Below are positions 8,447 through 16,440 of a stretch of 64,000 nucleotides of DNA, piece by piece; the first letter of the stretch is position 1; every line of letters begins with the position of its first letter. Source of the stretch: Desulforapulum autotrophicum (GTDB taxonomy: Bacteria > Desulfobacterota > Desulfobacteria > Desulfobacterales > Desulfolunaceae); NCBI GenBank assembly GCA_020723285.1, contig DYJE01000003.1:1-64000 (forward strand). Reading direction: 5' to 3'. Position numbers and translations under genes: made by a program. A model generated the notes under the pieces. The model was not told the DNA's origin. It was given only the letters and a program-made list of their open reading frames with translations, and did no database searches.

Positions 8447-8901
8447 GCACAGAACATATCATGGGTTTGACACTGAAGGACCATGAAGCCGCTTTTACGG
8501 AAGTGGCGTTTCTTATCGATATCTTCGCAGCCACCATCGACAACATCATGGGTGGGTCAACCTCGTCGGTGGGGCGCATGGCCGGCAGGGACACCGCCCG
8601 GAAATATCCGGTTTATCTTCAAAATCCATCCCTTGATGATGCGGTGGCCGTGGTGGCTGAACGGATGAAAGCCGGTTTCAGTATAGCCCTTGAGAAACAA
8701 GGGGACGAAAAAAACCTGGTGTTCGACAGGTGCATTATCCGGGATATCTGCGATAAACGGAATCTTGAACTGGGACAGGCTTTGTGCCGTCTGTTTCACT
8801 ACTATGTTGACGGTGTGATCGACGAACTGATCAACCGTCCCGTCAAATCTGACATCGCCCAGTGCGGAAAAACATGCCGGACATGCATCAGAATTCAGTA
8901 G
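8443..8901 (+). CDS. V4R-like small protein B of the hydrogenase operon
   Basis: Function not known. The ATG at 8443 follows GGAG at 8431-8434 and overlaps the ferredoxin stop by four bases, giving 152 residues. The protein is soluble and seems a distant paralogue of the first gene in the operon (5295-5831): both have a STS or SATS segment before a conserved (A)G(R/K), a central acidic DE(E/K), a D-C-x-I-R motif (RCIIRDIC here) and an LC segment (ALCRLFHYY). It ends in a compact cysteine group, CGKTCRTC, that its partner lacks and that resembles the C-terminal metal-binding cysteines of V4R-domain proteins. A ligand- or metal-responsive accessory subunit is the most economical reading, but this is inference. 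Confidence 0.6.
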   Translation: MSTEHIMGLTLKDHEAAFTEVAFLIDIFAATIDNIMGGSTSSVGRMAGRDTARKYPVYLQNPSLDDAVAVVAERMKAGFSIALEKQGDEKNLVFDRCIIRDICDKRNLELGQALCRLFHYYVDGVIDELINRPVKSDIAQCGKTCRTCIRIQ

Positions 8902-8918
8902 AAACAGCGAAGAAAACG

Positions 8919-9380
8919 ATGATCCTGGTGGTCTGCGTCGGAAACGATCTGATCGCCGACGATGCCTTGGGTTTTGAAGTCTATAAACGTCTTGAGACCG
9001 AAGGCTTGCCCGGCCATGTCCGGCTCGAATTTTTAGGGGTCGGCGGTCTGGCCCTTTTGGATCTCCTGACCGGGAACGAGCGGGTTCTCATGGTGGTGGA
9101 CGCCGTTCAGTTCGGAGCCGCAGCCGGGACTGTGCATTGCCTGCCCTGGGACCGTATTCCGTCTTTGGGTGGATCGGCCATATCGGTTCACGACATCGGC
9201 CTTAAAGAAACCATCGAAATAGGCCAAGCCCTGTACCCTGAAAAAATGCCTCCGTCCATCATTCTTGTGGGAATCGAGGGACGGTGCTTCAACCGGATGC
9301 GAGAGGCCATGACGCCTGAAACCGAAGCTGCGGCAGAAAAAGCCTTGGAATTTATCAGAAATTTGTTTCGAAACAATTAA
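8919..9380 (+). CDS. Hydrogenase maturation protease (HycI/HoxW type)
   Basis: Endopeptidase that clips the C-terminal tail of the large subunit after nickel insertion. The protein opens MILVVCVGNDLIADDALGFE, which is the family's GxGN(x)LxxDDxxG nickel-binding start with the first Asp at D10-D11 in the usual place. A second metal-binding His-Asp pair (VHDIG) follows near residue 89 and a GIEG block near 115. I chose the ATG at 8919, because the conserved N-terminus begins there; in-frame GTG 8862 and ATG 8883 would overlap the upstream gene and none of the starts has a good ribosome-binding site. 153 residues is the usual length. The substrate is presumably the adjacent large subunit. Confidence 0.88.
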   Translation: MILVVCVGNDLIADDALGFEVYKRLETEGLPGHVRLEFLGVGGLALLDLLTGNERVLMVVDAVQFGAAAGTVHCLPWDRIPSLGGSAISVHDIGLKETIEIGQALYPEKMPPSIILVGIEGRCFNRMREAMTPETEAAAEKALEFIRNLFRNN

Positions 9381-9407
9381 AAAACCAGAAGAAGGAAGCA
9401 TTTCCTG

Positions 9408-11102
9408 ATGTATCAGACAGCACCATCTAAAAATCAGAAAACAAGAGTTGTAACCATAAGGAACGCTGATATGAAAACAGGACAACAGGCCATAGGCAGT
9501 ACCGGATCGACATGGGCCGTGAACGATGAAATTCTCCGTCTGGCCGAAGCCATGGTGAACGGTTCTCTGGACGAACGTGGGAATCCCGATGCTTTTGAAG
9601 GGGAAGACAAACGGCTCATCACCGTGGTCAATCGCATGCTGGACACTCTGGTCACTCCATTGCGACTGGCGGCCAGCGCCATTGACCAGATATCCCACGG
9701 AACGATTCCTCCTTTCCTGATCGACGATTTCAAAGGGGAATACAACGACCTGAAGCGGAATCTCAACACTCTGTTGGCCACGATCTACGGCCTTCACAAC
9801 GAAACAAGCAACCTTATCGAGAAAATTAACGAAGGCCAGCTTCGAACCCGTGGAAATGACTGGGATTTCAGTGGAATCTGGCAGCAGCTTATAAGAGGGG
9901 TGAACAGCACACTCGACGCCATCACGCACCCCATTCAGGAAGCCGGACAGGTTCTTGGGCAGCTCGCGGCATACGACTTGAGTGTCCGTATGAAAGGACG
10001 GTACAAAGGCGAACACGCCATGATCAAGCGGGTGATCAACGAAACGGCCGGATCGCTTCATGCCGCCATATCTCAGGTGGCCGAATCGGTGGAAAGTGTG
10101 AACGAAGTGGGGAACCGTATTGCCATGAGCAGCCTCAGCGTGGAACGCGGAGCCGCAGAGCAGAACCAGCAGGTGACGGAAGCGTCTAAAAATCTGGATG
10201 ATATTTCAGCGAGTGCCTCAAAGACCGCACGGAACACGGAAAATGCTCGGAGTTCAGCGGTCCGGTCCGTCAAGGCCATCTCCGAAAGCAAAAAAGCCAT
10301 GGAGAGGATGCTGGAATCCATGGACCAGATCCGAAACGCTGCCGACAACACCACGGCCATCATTCAGGAAATCGACGCCATTGCCAAAGAAACGGAAGCC
10401 CTGGCGGCCAGTGCCGCCGAGAAAGCAGTGGTCATCCGTTCTTCCGCAGGCGGGTTCGGTGTGGTGGCGACGGAAATAAGGAGTCTTGCGAAACGGTCCC
10501 AGAGCACAGCCCAGCTTCTCGATGAATTCGGGGACAAATTCCAGAAACGGACCCTCGAAAACGACGAGGAAGCCCTAAAAAATCTTAAACAGGAATTCAA
10601 GACCATCATCGAGGACCTGATCAACGTGTCCAAAGTGTCCCATTACCTGGGTCTCAACGCTTCGGTTGCCGCAGCTCACGTCGAAGTCACCGGCGATCGG
10701 TTCGAAATCATGACCGATGAAATCAGACGTTTTGCCAAGCGTTCCACCGACGCTGCGCGGAAAACCGAGGAACTGATCCGGGAATCCGTGGACAATGCCC
10801 GGAAAGGAACCGAACTTTCACGGGAAATTGACAGACAGCTGGCGGAAGCGGTTGATGGAGGCAACGCCATAAACAGGCTGACCGAAGAAATCGCCGAAGG
10901 AAGCAGGGAGCAGGCCAAAGGTCTTGACGAAATCATCAAAGCCGTGGGCCAGATCAACCAGGTCACACGGCTCAACACCACCATCGCCAGAGAATCGGCC
11001 GAATCGGCAAAGATTCTTGAAACCGAAACGAAGAAACTGACCCACATGGTGAATAAATTCAGGATATCGGATGAACGTGACTGCCGTCCTGCTGAAATAT
11101 GA
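9408..11102 (+). CDS. Soluble chemoreceptor-like protein with poly-HAMP and degenerate tips
   Basis: A 564-residue protein with the architecture of a methyl-accepting chemotaxis protein but no membrane segment. Residues about 70-215 contain about three HAMP-like units (for example DLSVRMKGRYKGEHAMIK). The remainder is long helical coiled coil. Two segments align with the chemoreceptor signalling tip (consensus QTNLLALNA...GFAVVA.E.R.LA): the first from about Glu328 (ETEALAASAAEKA, then GFGVVATEIRSLAKRS), the second from about Val410 (VSHYLGLNASVAAAH, then FEIMTDEIRRFAKRS). Both have lost the core CheW/CheA-contact residues, the first most severely. It starts 27 bp after the hydrogenase protease gene with AGAAGGA upstream, so it is likely part of the same operon. 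It may read the state of the hydrogenase or V4R-like proteins. Confidence 0.8.
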   Translation: MYQTAPSKNQKTRVVTIRNADMKTGQQAIGSTGSTWAVNDEILRLAEAMVNGSLDERGNPDAFEGEDKRLITVVNRMLDTLVTPLRLAASAIDQISHGTIPPFLIDDFKGEYNDLKRNLNTLLATIYGLHNETSNLIEKINEGQLRTRGNDWDFSGIWQQLIRGVNSTLDAITHPIQEAGQVLGQLAAYDLSVRMKGRYKGEHAMIKRVINETAGSLHAAISQVAESVESVNEVGNRIAMSSLSVERGAAEQNQQVTEASKNLDDISASASKTARNTENARSSAVRSVKAISESKKAMERMLESMDQIRNAADNTTAIIQEIDAIAKETEALAASAAEKAVVIRSSAGGFGVVATEIRSLAKRSQSTAQLLDEFGDKFQKRTLENDEEALKNLKQEFKTIIEDLINVSKVSHYLGLNASVAAAHVEVTGDRFEIMTDEIRRFAKRSTDAARKTEELIRESVDNARKGTELSREIDRQLAEAVDGGNAINRLTEEIAEGSREQAKGLDEIIKAVGQINQVTRLNTTIARESAESAKILETETKKLTHMVNKFRISDERDCRPAEI

Positions 11103-11175
11103 ATTGGAAAGAATCCGGAGTCATCCGGTTTCTGAGTCGTTCCGCTGAGTAAATGCTCTCGTGTATGGAGGAGCT

Positions 11176-13281
11176 ATGAAAAGAGTCTTAAACCAGCTTG
11201 TCGTCATGTTGAGCGCCCTGTGGCTTGTCCAGCCTGCGGGTCCCATTGTTTCCGTGTTTTACTGCATGTCCACCAGCGCTGAGCAGAAGGTGGTTTTCAT
11301 GGCCTATGCCGGAGTCATCTGGATTTTCTTTCTGGCGATTCTGGCTCTGTATCTGCTCCGGACGTATATGCCCGTTGAGAGATGTCTGGCGAAGCTGAGG
11401 GATAACGTATCCTGTTCCGATGAGGAACTTCTTGAAATTGCGGAGCTGAACAGCAGGCTGCCATTCAAGATCACGTTGTTTTACCTTTTTATCATCATGA
11501 TGGGCGCGGTGAGCAATTTCGCCGTCTATGTCATGCACGATATCGACACTCTGGGCGCGGTGTCGATCTGGGGGGCGGCCATCGCGGGTTCCATTGCCTG
11601 TCCGTTCATGGTTCTTGGCACGGTAACCCTGATTGTGGGGAACAATACCGAAGTTTTGAATCATCATCTGGTCAGACGGAACCTCAAGGGCAGAGGGCTT
11701 CGCATCAGGATATTCCCCAAACTTCTGTCATGCATCGTTGCACTGTCCATCGGTCTTGCCATATGGCTGGGGTTTGCGGCTTACTATACAGGCATCAACC
11801 AGTGTATCGAGGAAATCAGATTTCAGGAAACGCGACTGATCAAAGGTGCCATTCGTCATGTGAAGGATGGTGGACGCATACCCGATGACACTCGGTTGAA
11901 AAAAGAACTGGAACTCGTTTTGACAGGGGCTTCCTACTTCATAACGGACAAGGAAGGAACCCTTCTTTTCAGCTCCAGGAACGAAACATTCGATTTCAAG
12001 CGATGGGCGGGTTTTAAAAACGATATGATCCGGTCCATGAAAGAGGGAAAGGACGGTTCGTTTTACGACAATGTGAACAGCCGGATCGTGACATGGGCAC
12101 CCCTTGACGACGCGAGATTTGTCGGCACCTTTTCAGCGATGAACGACAGACAGCACCGTTACGGGTCCTTCTTCTTCTGGAGTGGTTTTTTCATCATGGT
12201 GGGCTTTTCCGTGGGGCTGGTCCTGGCTTACACGAACGTCATGGCCACCGCCAAAGCCATCAGCAAAGCGGCACGGGTTTTAAAGGACCTTGCGGATGGG
12301 GAAGGCGATCTGAACAAACGTATCGCTTTCAGAAGTTACGATGAAGTCGGCGACATGGTCAACGGCTTTAACGGTTTTGCGGACAAGCTGTATGCCATTG
12401 TGAAAAATACGGTGGACACATCTCAATCGGTCCGGACGTCTTCACAAAGGTTTTCCGAATTGTCAGGAGACATGAACCAGGGTGGGCGTGTCCTTCAGAA
12501 AAACACGGATCATGCCAGCCGTCAGGCCACGGCCATGAGTGGCGAGCTTGAAGCGGTTTCAAGGGGGTGCGACGTTACGGCAAACACTGTCAACCAGGTG
12601 GCTGCCGCGGCAGAGGAGATGGCTGTGAGCGTCAAGGAAGTCGCCATGAAATCCGAAGAGGCCCGGCAGGTGACCCAAAGCGCCGTGAATACCTCGAAAA
12701 TCGCTTCGGAAAAAATTTCCAGGCTGGGAGCCGCAGCCCGGGATATCACCAAAGTGACGGAAGTGATCACGGAAATATCGGAACAGACCAATCTTCTGGC
12801 CCTTAACGCCACCATCGAGGCCGCCAGGGCCGGTGAGGCGGGGAAGGGGTTTGCCGTGGTCGCCAACGAGATCAAGGAACTGGCCAGACAGACGGCCGAG
12901 GCGACCCAGGAAATTAAAAACAGGATCAGTGGAATCCAAAGTTCGACCGAAGAAACGGTTCATGACATGGGCGAGATATTGAACGTCATCGAATCCGTCA
13001 ACCATATCGTGTATTCCATTGCTGGCGCTGTGGAAGAACAGACCGTCACAACCGGTGACATCGCCCGGAACATTTCCCGGGTTTCCCAGGGCATCAGCGA
13101 TGTGAATGCCAATGTTTCCAGAAGCTCGGGCACTGCCAGGGAAATATCCGGTTTGATGGATCACGTGAAAGCCCAGGCGGACGAAGTGGCCCACAACAGC
13201 GGCATCGTTGAAAACGGCGCGGGTGACCTGCTTGCGTTTTCTGACAGCCTGAATGTTCAGTTGTCAAAATTCAAGCTGTAA
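11176..13281 (+). CDS. Membrane methyl-accepting chemotaxis protein
   Basis: A 701-residue chemoreceptor. The ATG at 11176 has GGAGGAG directly upstream; an in-frame GTG at 11161 is less likely. The N-terminal 200 residues hold about five hydrophobic helices, an unusual polytopic start, followed by a periplasmic-looking segment (about 210-325) with a short Cache-like ending ([13 protein letters not shown]), a further helix near 335-355, a HAMP domain, and a canonical signalling domain whose tip [19 protein letters not shown] is intact with [15 protein letters not shown] after it. It follows the soluble receptor with a 73-bp gap and converges on nikO. Unlike that soluble neighbour it should signal normally to CheA. 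The ligand is unknown. Confidence 0.93.
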   Translation: MKRVLNQLVVMLSALWLVQPAGPIVSVFYCMSTSAEQKVVFMAYAGVIWIFFLAILALYLLRTYMPVERCLAKLRDNVSCSDEELLEIAELNSRLPFKITLFYLFIIMMGAVSNFAVYVMHDIDTLGAVSIWGAAIAGSIACPFMVLGTVTLIVGNNTEVLNHHLVRRNLKGRGLRIRIFPKLLSCIVALSIGLAIWLGFAAYYTGINQCIEEIRFQETRLIKGAIRHVKDGGRIPDDTRLKKELELVLTGASYFITDKEGTLLFSSRNETFDFKRWAGFKNDMIRSMKEGKDGSFYDNVNSRIVTWAPLDDARFVGTFSAMNDRQHRYGSFFFWSGFFIMVGFSVGLVLAYTNVMATAKAISKAARVLKDLADGEGDLNKRIAFRSYDEVGDMVNGFNGFADKLYAIVKNTVDTSQSVRTSSQRFSELSGDMNQGGRVLQKNTDHASRQATAMSGELEAVSRGCDVTANTVNQVAAAAEEMAVSVKEVAMKSEEARQVTQSAVNTSKIASEKISRLGAAARDITKVTEVITEISEQTNLLALNATIEAARAGEAGKGFAVVANEIKELARQTAEATQEIKNRISGIQSSTEETVHDMGEILNVIESVNHIVYSIAGAVEEQTVTTGDIARNISRVSQGISDVNANVSRSSGTAREISGLMDHVKAQADEVAHNSGIVENGAGDLLAFSDSLNVQLSKFKL

Positions 13282-13304
13282 TCGTTATGATACCCTTCCC
13301 AAGG

Positions 13305-14129
13305 TCAATGGGTATGATCATGATCATGAGTGTGATGATGGTGGTCATGGTCGGTTTTTTTCGGCTGGAACGCCATGGCCGTCTTCGAGCAGACCTGACA
13401 TCCCTGCATGCTCAGGGGTTTTTCAAGACCGCTTTCCGAAAGAAGGACCTCGTTGCTGAAAAGATCAACGGTTCCGCTGTCCGCGAGCAGTCTGCCGTGG
13501 TGGATCACGATGGTCCGTTCGCAGACTTCGAGGGCCATGTCCAGGTCGTGGGTGGCGATGATTTTCGTGTGATGGAAACTTTTAAGGAGCCCGATCAGCC
13601 TTCGCCGCGCCATGGGGTCCAGGTTGGACGAGGGTTCGTCCATGACCAGGACGTCCGGCGACATGGCGAGAACCGTGGCAATGGCTACCGACCGTTTCTC
13701 ACCACCTGAAAGCTTGTAGGGAGGCCGTTTCATCAGATGGGTCATGCCCACCGTTTCAAGGGCCAGCCGGACTTTCTCTCTCACTTCATCCTCGGGAAGA
13801 CCCAGATTCAGGGGGCCGAATGCCACATCGTCAAACACCGTTGGCATGAACAGCTGATCATCGGGGTCCTGGAACACCATGCCCACGGACCGACGCACCT
13901 GATCGATGTTTTTCCGGGTCAGGGTGTAATCGCCGATCCGAAGTTCCCCCCTTGACGGGATGAGATACCCGTTGAGATGTTGGAGAAGGGTCGATTTCCC
14001 AGCACCGTTGGCTCCGACAACGGCCACGGATTCCCCGTGGGTGATGCGGAAGGATATGCCCTTTACGGCCTCTGTTCCGTCAGGGTAGGTGTAATGGAGA
14101 TCCCTTGCTTCGACGATGTGGTGACTCAT
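13305..14129 (-). CDS. nikO: Nickel/cobalt ECF transporter ATP-binding protein, His-rich tail
   Basis: ATPase subunit that powers nickel or cobalt uptake through the NikMN-NikQ membrane complex. The 274-residue protein has Walker A GANGAGKST near residue 39, Q-loop FQDPDDQLF, signature LSGGEKRS, Walker B DVLVMDEP and the H-loop ATHDLD. The tail DHDHHHHTHDHDHTH carries nine histidines in its last 16 residues, a likely metal-binding or storage extension. The ATG at 14129 overlaps the nikQ stop by four bases. A cobalt-specific cbiO role is possible, but the His tail and the hydrogenase next door favour nickel. Confidence 0.9.
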   Translation of the reverse strand: MSHHIVEARDLHYTYPDGTEAVKGISFRITHGESVAVVGANGAGKSTLLQHLNGYLIPSRGELRIGDYTLTRKNIDQVRRSVGMVFQDPDDQLFMPTVFDDVAFGPLNLGLPEDEVREKVRLALETVGMTHLMKRPPYKLSGGEKRSVAIATVLAMSPDVLVMDEPSSNLDPMARRRLIGLLKSFHHTKIIATHDLDMALEVCERTIVIHHGRLLADSGTVDLFSNEVLLSESGLEKPLSMQGCQVCSKTAMAFQPKKTDHDHHHHTHDHDHTH

Positions 14130-14938
14130 GACAACAACCCCGTAACCCATTTCCCAAGATGTTCCGGCAGCGGCCAGATCCGCATGACGGCGAATAGTGC
14201 AGACCAGCCCAGCACGAAAACGACTTCGCGCCAGCCGGTTTTAAGGGGAGAGATCAGGCGCACATGGCCGTCGAACCCCCGGCAGCACATGGCCAGGTGA
14301 ATCCTCTGGGCCCGGTCCATGGTCCGTAATAGAAGGTGGCCCAGCATGGAGCCGAACGTCCCGATTTTCGTCCCTTTTTTATTGAACGTCCGCAGCGACT
14401 TGGCCCGGATCATCCGGGACGCCTCGTCGATGAGGACGAAGATATACCTGTAGAGAAAAAGAAGCTGGACCACGAAAGGACGCGGCACTCCCAGTCGTTC
14501 AAGCCCCATGCACACGGCGTGAAATCCCGTGAGCCCGATGAGGACCAGGGCCGATCCCACGGTCAGGGCGAAACGGATCATGATGGAACAAAAGGACAAC
14601 CAACCCCCTGAAACGGGAACGCTCCCCAGGTGAATCATCACCGTTTTGTCGAGGAGAGGGTTGAACACCCCGATGAAAAAAGCGAAGGGAGCGACGAGAA
14701 GCACTTTTTCCGCCAGGAAGGAAAGGGGAAGTCCTCCCACGGAAACGAGCACCAGGGGAAAAATGAAAAACGGGACAAGGGCCGACACCTCGTATTTTCC
14801 GAACGACACCACCGTACCGATGAAAACCAGGGTGGTCAGGAGTTTGGCCCTGGGATCCAGTCTGTGGAAGGGGCTGTCCCCTGAAGCCAGTTCGTCCAGA
14901 GCGCCGATTTGAAAAAGCCGTTTGTCGATTTTTGTCAT
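14126..14938 (-). CDS. nikQ: Nickel/cobalt ECF transporter transmembrane protein
   Basis: T-component that couples the ATPase to the substrate-binding membrane subunit. The 270-residue protein has the CbiQ/NikQ pattern: DPRAKLL in the N-terminal region, several hydrophobic helices, and the ATPase-coupling helix ARSLRTFNKK-type segment (AKSLRTFNKKG near residue 180) followed by a second coupling motif (AMCCRGFDG near 229). It overlaps nikO and is separated from nikMN by the repeat element at 14997-15142. That insertion, together with the 229-bp gap, suggests either read-through or a separate promoter for nikQO. Confidence 0.9.
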   Translation of the reverse strand: MTKIDKRLFQIGALDELASGDSPFHRLDPRAKLLTTLVFIGTVVSFGKYEVSALVPFFIFPLVLVSVGGLPLSFLAEKVLLVAPFAFFIGVFNPLLDKTVMIHLGSVPVSGGWLSFCSIMIRFALTVGSALVLIGLTGFHAVCMGLERLGVPRPFVVQLLFLYRYIFVLIDEASRMIRAKSLRTFNKKGTKIGTFGSMLGHLLLRTMDRAQRIHLAMCCRGFDGHVRLISPLKTGWREVVFVLGWSALFAVMRIWPLPEHLGKWVTGLLS

Positions 14939-14996
14939 GATCCGTCAAAAAAGAGGCGGCTGGAACGCCACCGCCCCTGAAGCTTCTAAATTAAGT

Positions 14997-15142
14997 TGGA
15001 CTCGTAAAAAGTCGCCCGATGGCTATGGAAAAAGGCCCAGAGGCAAGGCATAGTGTTTGGCCAGGCGCGAAGGCATACATATAGTATGTCGAGTGTCTGG
15101 CCAAACACTATAACGCCGCATATGGGACTTTTTACGACGCCA
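14997..15142. repeat. MITE-like palindromic repeat element
   Basis: A 146-bp non-coding element between nikQ and nikMN. Its ends form a terminal inverted repeat: TGGACTCGTAAAAAGTC at 14997-15013 and GACTTTTTACGACGCCA at 15126-15142, two mismatches in 17. Inside is a perfect 15-bp-arm palindrome, ATAGTGTTTGGCCAG (15050-15064) and CTGGCCAAACACTAT (15097-15111), with a smaller CATAC/GTATG palindrome in its loop. The first 47 bp recur exactly, inverted, at positions 1-47. No transposase is encoded. The structure is that of a non-autonomous mobile palindrome; its transcript would fold strongly and could affect nikMN-nikQ read-through. Confidence 0.8.
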
Positions 15143-15167
15143 TCAATTAATAACGTTACACTCTTTT

Positions 15168-16217
15168 TCAGGCGTCCTGGCTTCTCCTCCTGAGGACGAA
15201 ACCGATCAGCACCGCCAGAGCCAAGGTGAGGGTCCCTCCCACGATGCCTGAAACGGATGTCCCCGCGTTCACAGCGGGCCATGATTCTTTTGCCTCTCCA
15301 CTTTCAGCCGTTTCGGCAGCGCTTTCATTTTCAGACGACTTGAAACCGTAGTCCGGAAGAACAGCCGTTTTTGCCTGGATTCCCGCGAGGGTCCCGTAAA
15401 CGGTATCGGCCGGGCTGTTCAGTTCCCCTGAGCCGCTTGTCTTTTCCATGGACCATTCCAGCCCGTCGGGATGTGACGATGCGAACCAGCTCAGCGCCCC
15501 GCCTGTCAGGATGGTCGCGACGACAAATCCCACAAGGATGTTCCGAACCGGAACATTGCCGATGGGTTTGGACTCGCTTGCCGAACGGAGGATCTCGGGT
15601 CTCGCATTGAAAACGAAAACCACCACAGCCGCCGTGGCCACCCCTTCCACAATGCCTATGGCCAGATGGATGGGAAGCATCATCATCACGAAGGTGCGGA
15701 AAGGAAGCTCCGATATCCCTGAGAAAAGGGTTTCAAGGACCACGCTGAACGCGCCGAGCTGAAGCCCGATGATTCCTGCCACAAGGGATGCCGCGACGAT
15801 TTTTCCCTTGGTGGGGGCGCTGCCCGTGATTGTTTTATAGATGAATGGGAAGGCAATGAAACAGGGGAAAAAACCCAGGTTGAAGATGTTGCAGCCCAGG
15901 GCCAGAAGACCACCGTCCGCGAAGAACAGGGCCTGAATCGTTAAAACTGAAGCAACGGTAAGGAACGCCGCGTAAGGCCCGAGGATGATGGATAGAATAA
16001 GTCCGCCGCCAAGATGACCGCTTGAACCTGTTCCAGGAATACTGAAGTTGATCATCTGAGCTGCGAAAATAAAAGCCCCAAGGACGCCCATGAGGGGGAC
16101 TTTTCTGTCGTCCAGTTCTTCTTTGACTTTTTTGGAACAGTAGGAAATCAAGCCCGCCGTCACGACCCACATCGCACCACCGGTCGCCGGTGAAATCAAC
16201 GCGTCTGCCATATGCAT
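15168..16217 (-). CDS. nikMN: Nickel/cobalt ECF transporter substrate-binding fusion NikMN
   Basis: Membrane component that captures Ni2+ or Co2+. The ATG at 16217 gives a protein that begins MHMADALIS, so that His2 lies at the N-terminus as the family's metal ligand requires; AAAGGA lies about 9 bp upstream. Residues 1-220 are the multi-helix CbiM/NikM domain, including the SSGHLGGG metal-site segment. After a helix near 225-250 comes a periplasmic NikN-like region (HPDGLEWSMEK, then GYGFK-like DYGFKSS) and a final C-terminal helix ending in basic residues. The fusion of M and N parts is common for nickel systems. A hairpin terminator lies upstream at 16294-16341. Confidence 0.9.
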   Translation of the reverse strand: MHMADALISPATGGAMWVVTAGLISYCSKKVKEELDDRKVPLMGVLGAFIFAAQMINFSIPGTGSSGHLGGGLILSIILGPYAAFLTVASVLTIQALFFADGGLLALGCNIFNLGFFPCFIAFPFIYKTITGSAPTKGKIVAASLVAGIIGLQLGAFSVVLETLFSGISELPFRTFVMMMLPIHLAIGIVEGVATAAVVVFVFNARPEILRSASESKPIGNVPVRNILVGFVVATILTGGALSWFASSHPDGLEWSMEKTSGSGELNSPADTVYGTLAGIQAKTAVLPDYGFKSSENESAAETAESGEAKESWPAVNAGTSVSGIVGGTLTLALAVLIGFVLRRRSQDA

Positions 16218-16293
16218 AATCAAAATCCTTTCTTTGAGTTCAGGTCATGATCCGCTGATTTGACCGGCGCTTTCCCTTGGTTCAAGCCGCCAT

Positions 16294-16341
16294 AAAAAAA
16301 CCACGCAGATATGACTTCGTTTGGTTTGCATACCTTCGTGG
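16294..16341 (-). terminator. Rho-independent terminator or nikMN leader hairpin
   Basis: On the minus strand CCACGAAGGTATG (16341-16329) pairs with CATATCTGCGTGG (16313-16301) with one mismatch and one wobble, followed by seven T residues (16300-16294). It lies about 100 nt after the stop of the transporter gene at 16441 and about 80 nt before nikMN. It may simply end the upstream transcript, but its place in the nikMN leader would also suit attenuation. The arms contain GTATG/CATAT, similar to a NikR half-site. Confidence 0.7.
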
Positions 16342-16440
16342 CTGTGTTGGTTATGTCTTTTTAAATGATTTCTTGCATTTGTATCGAACCGGCTTCGTGC
16401 CGGGAATTACTTCTTTACTAATATCAACCCAGCTCCCGTG

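Noticed and set aside
9033-10061. 342-residue open frame antisense to the protease and soluble receptor genes
   Set aside because: Both plus-strand genes are well supported and the antisense product has no domain.
16380-16400. CCGGC-ACGAA-GCCGG hairpin followed by GGTTCGATAC on the minus strand, tRNA-like
   Set aside because: Only one arm folds; no cloverleaf could be made from the neighbouring bases.
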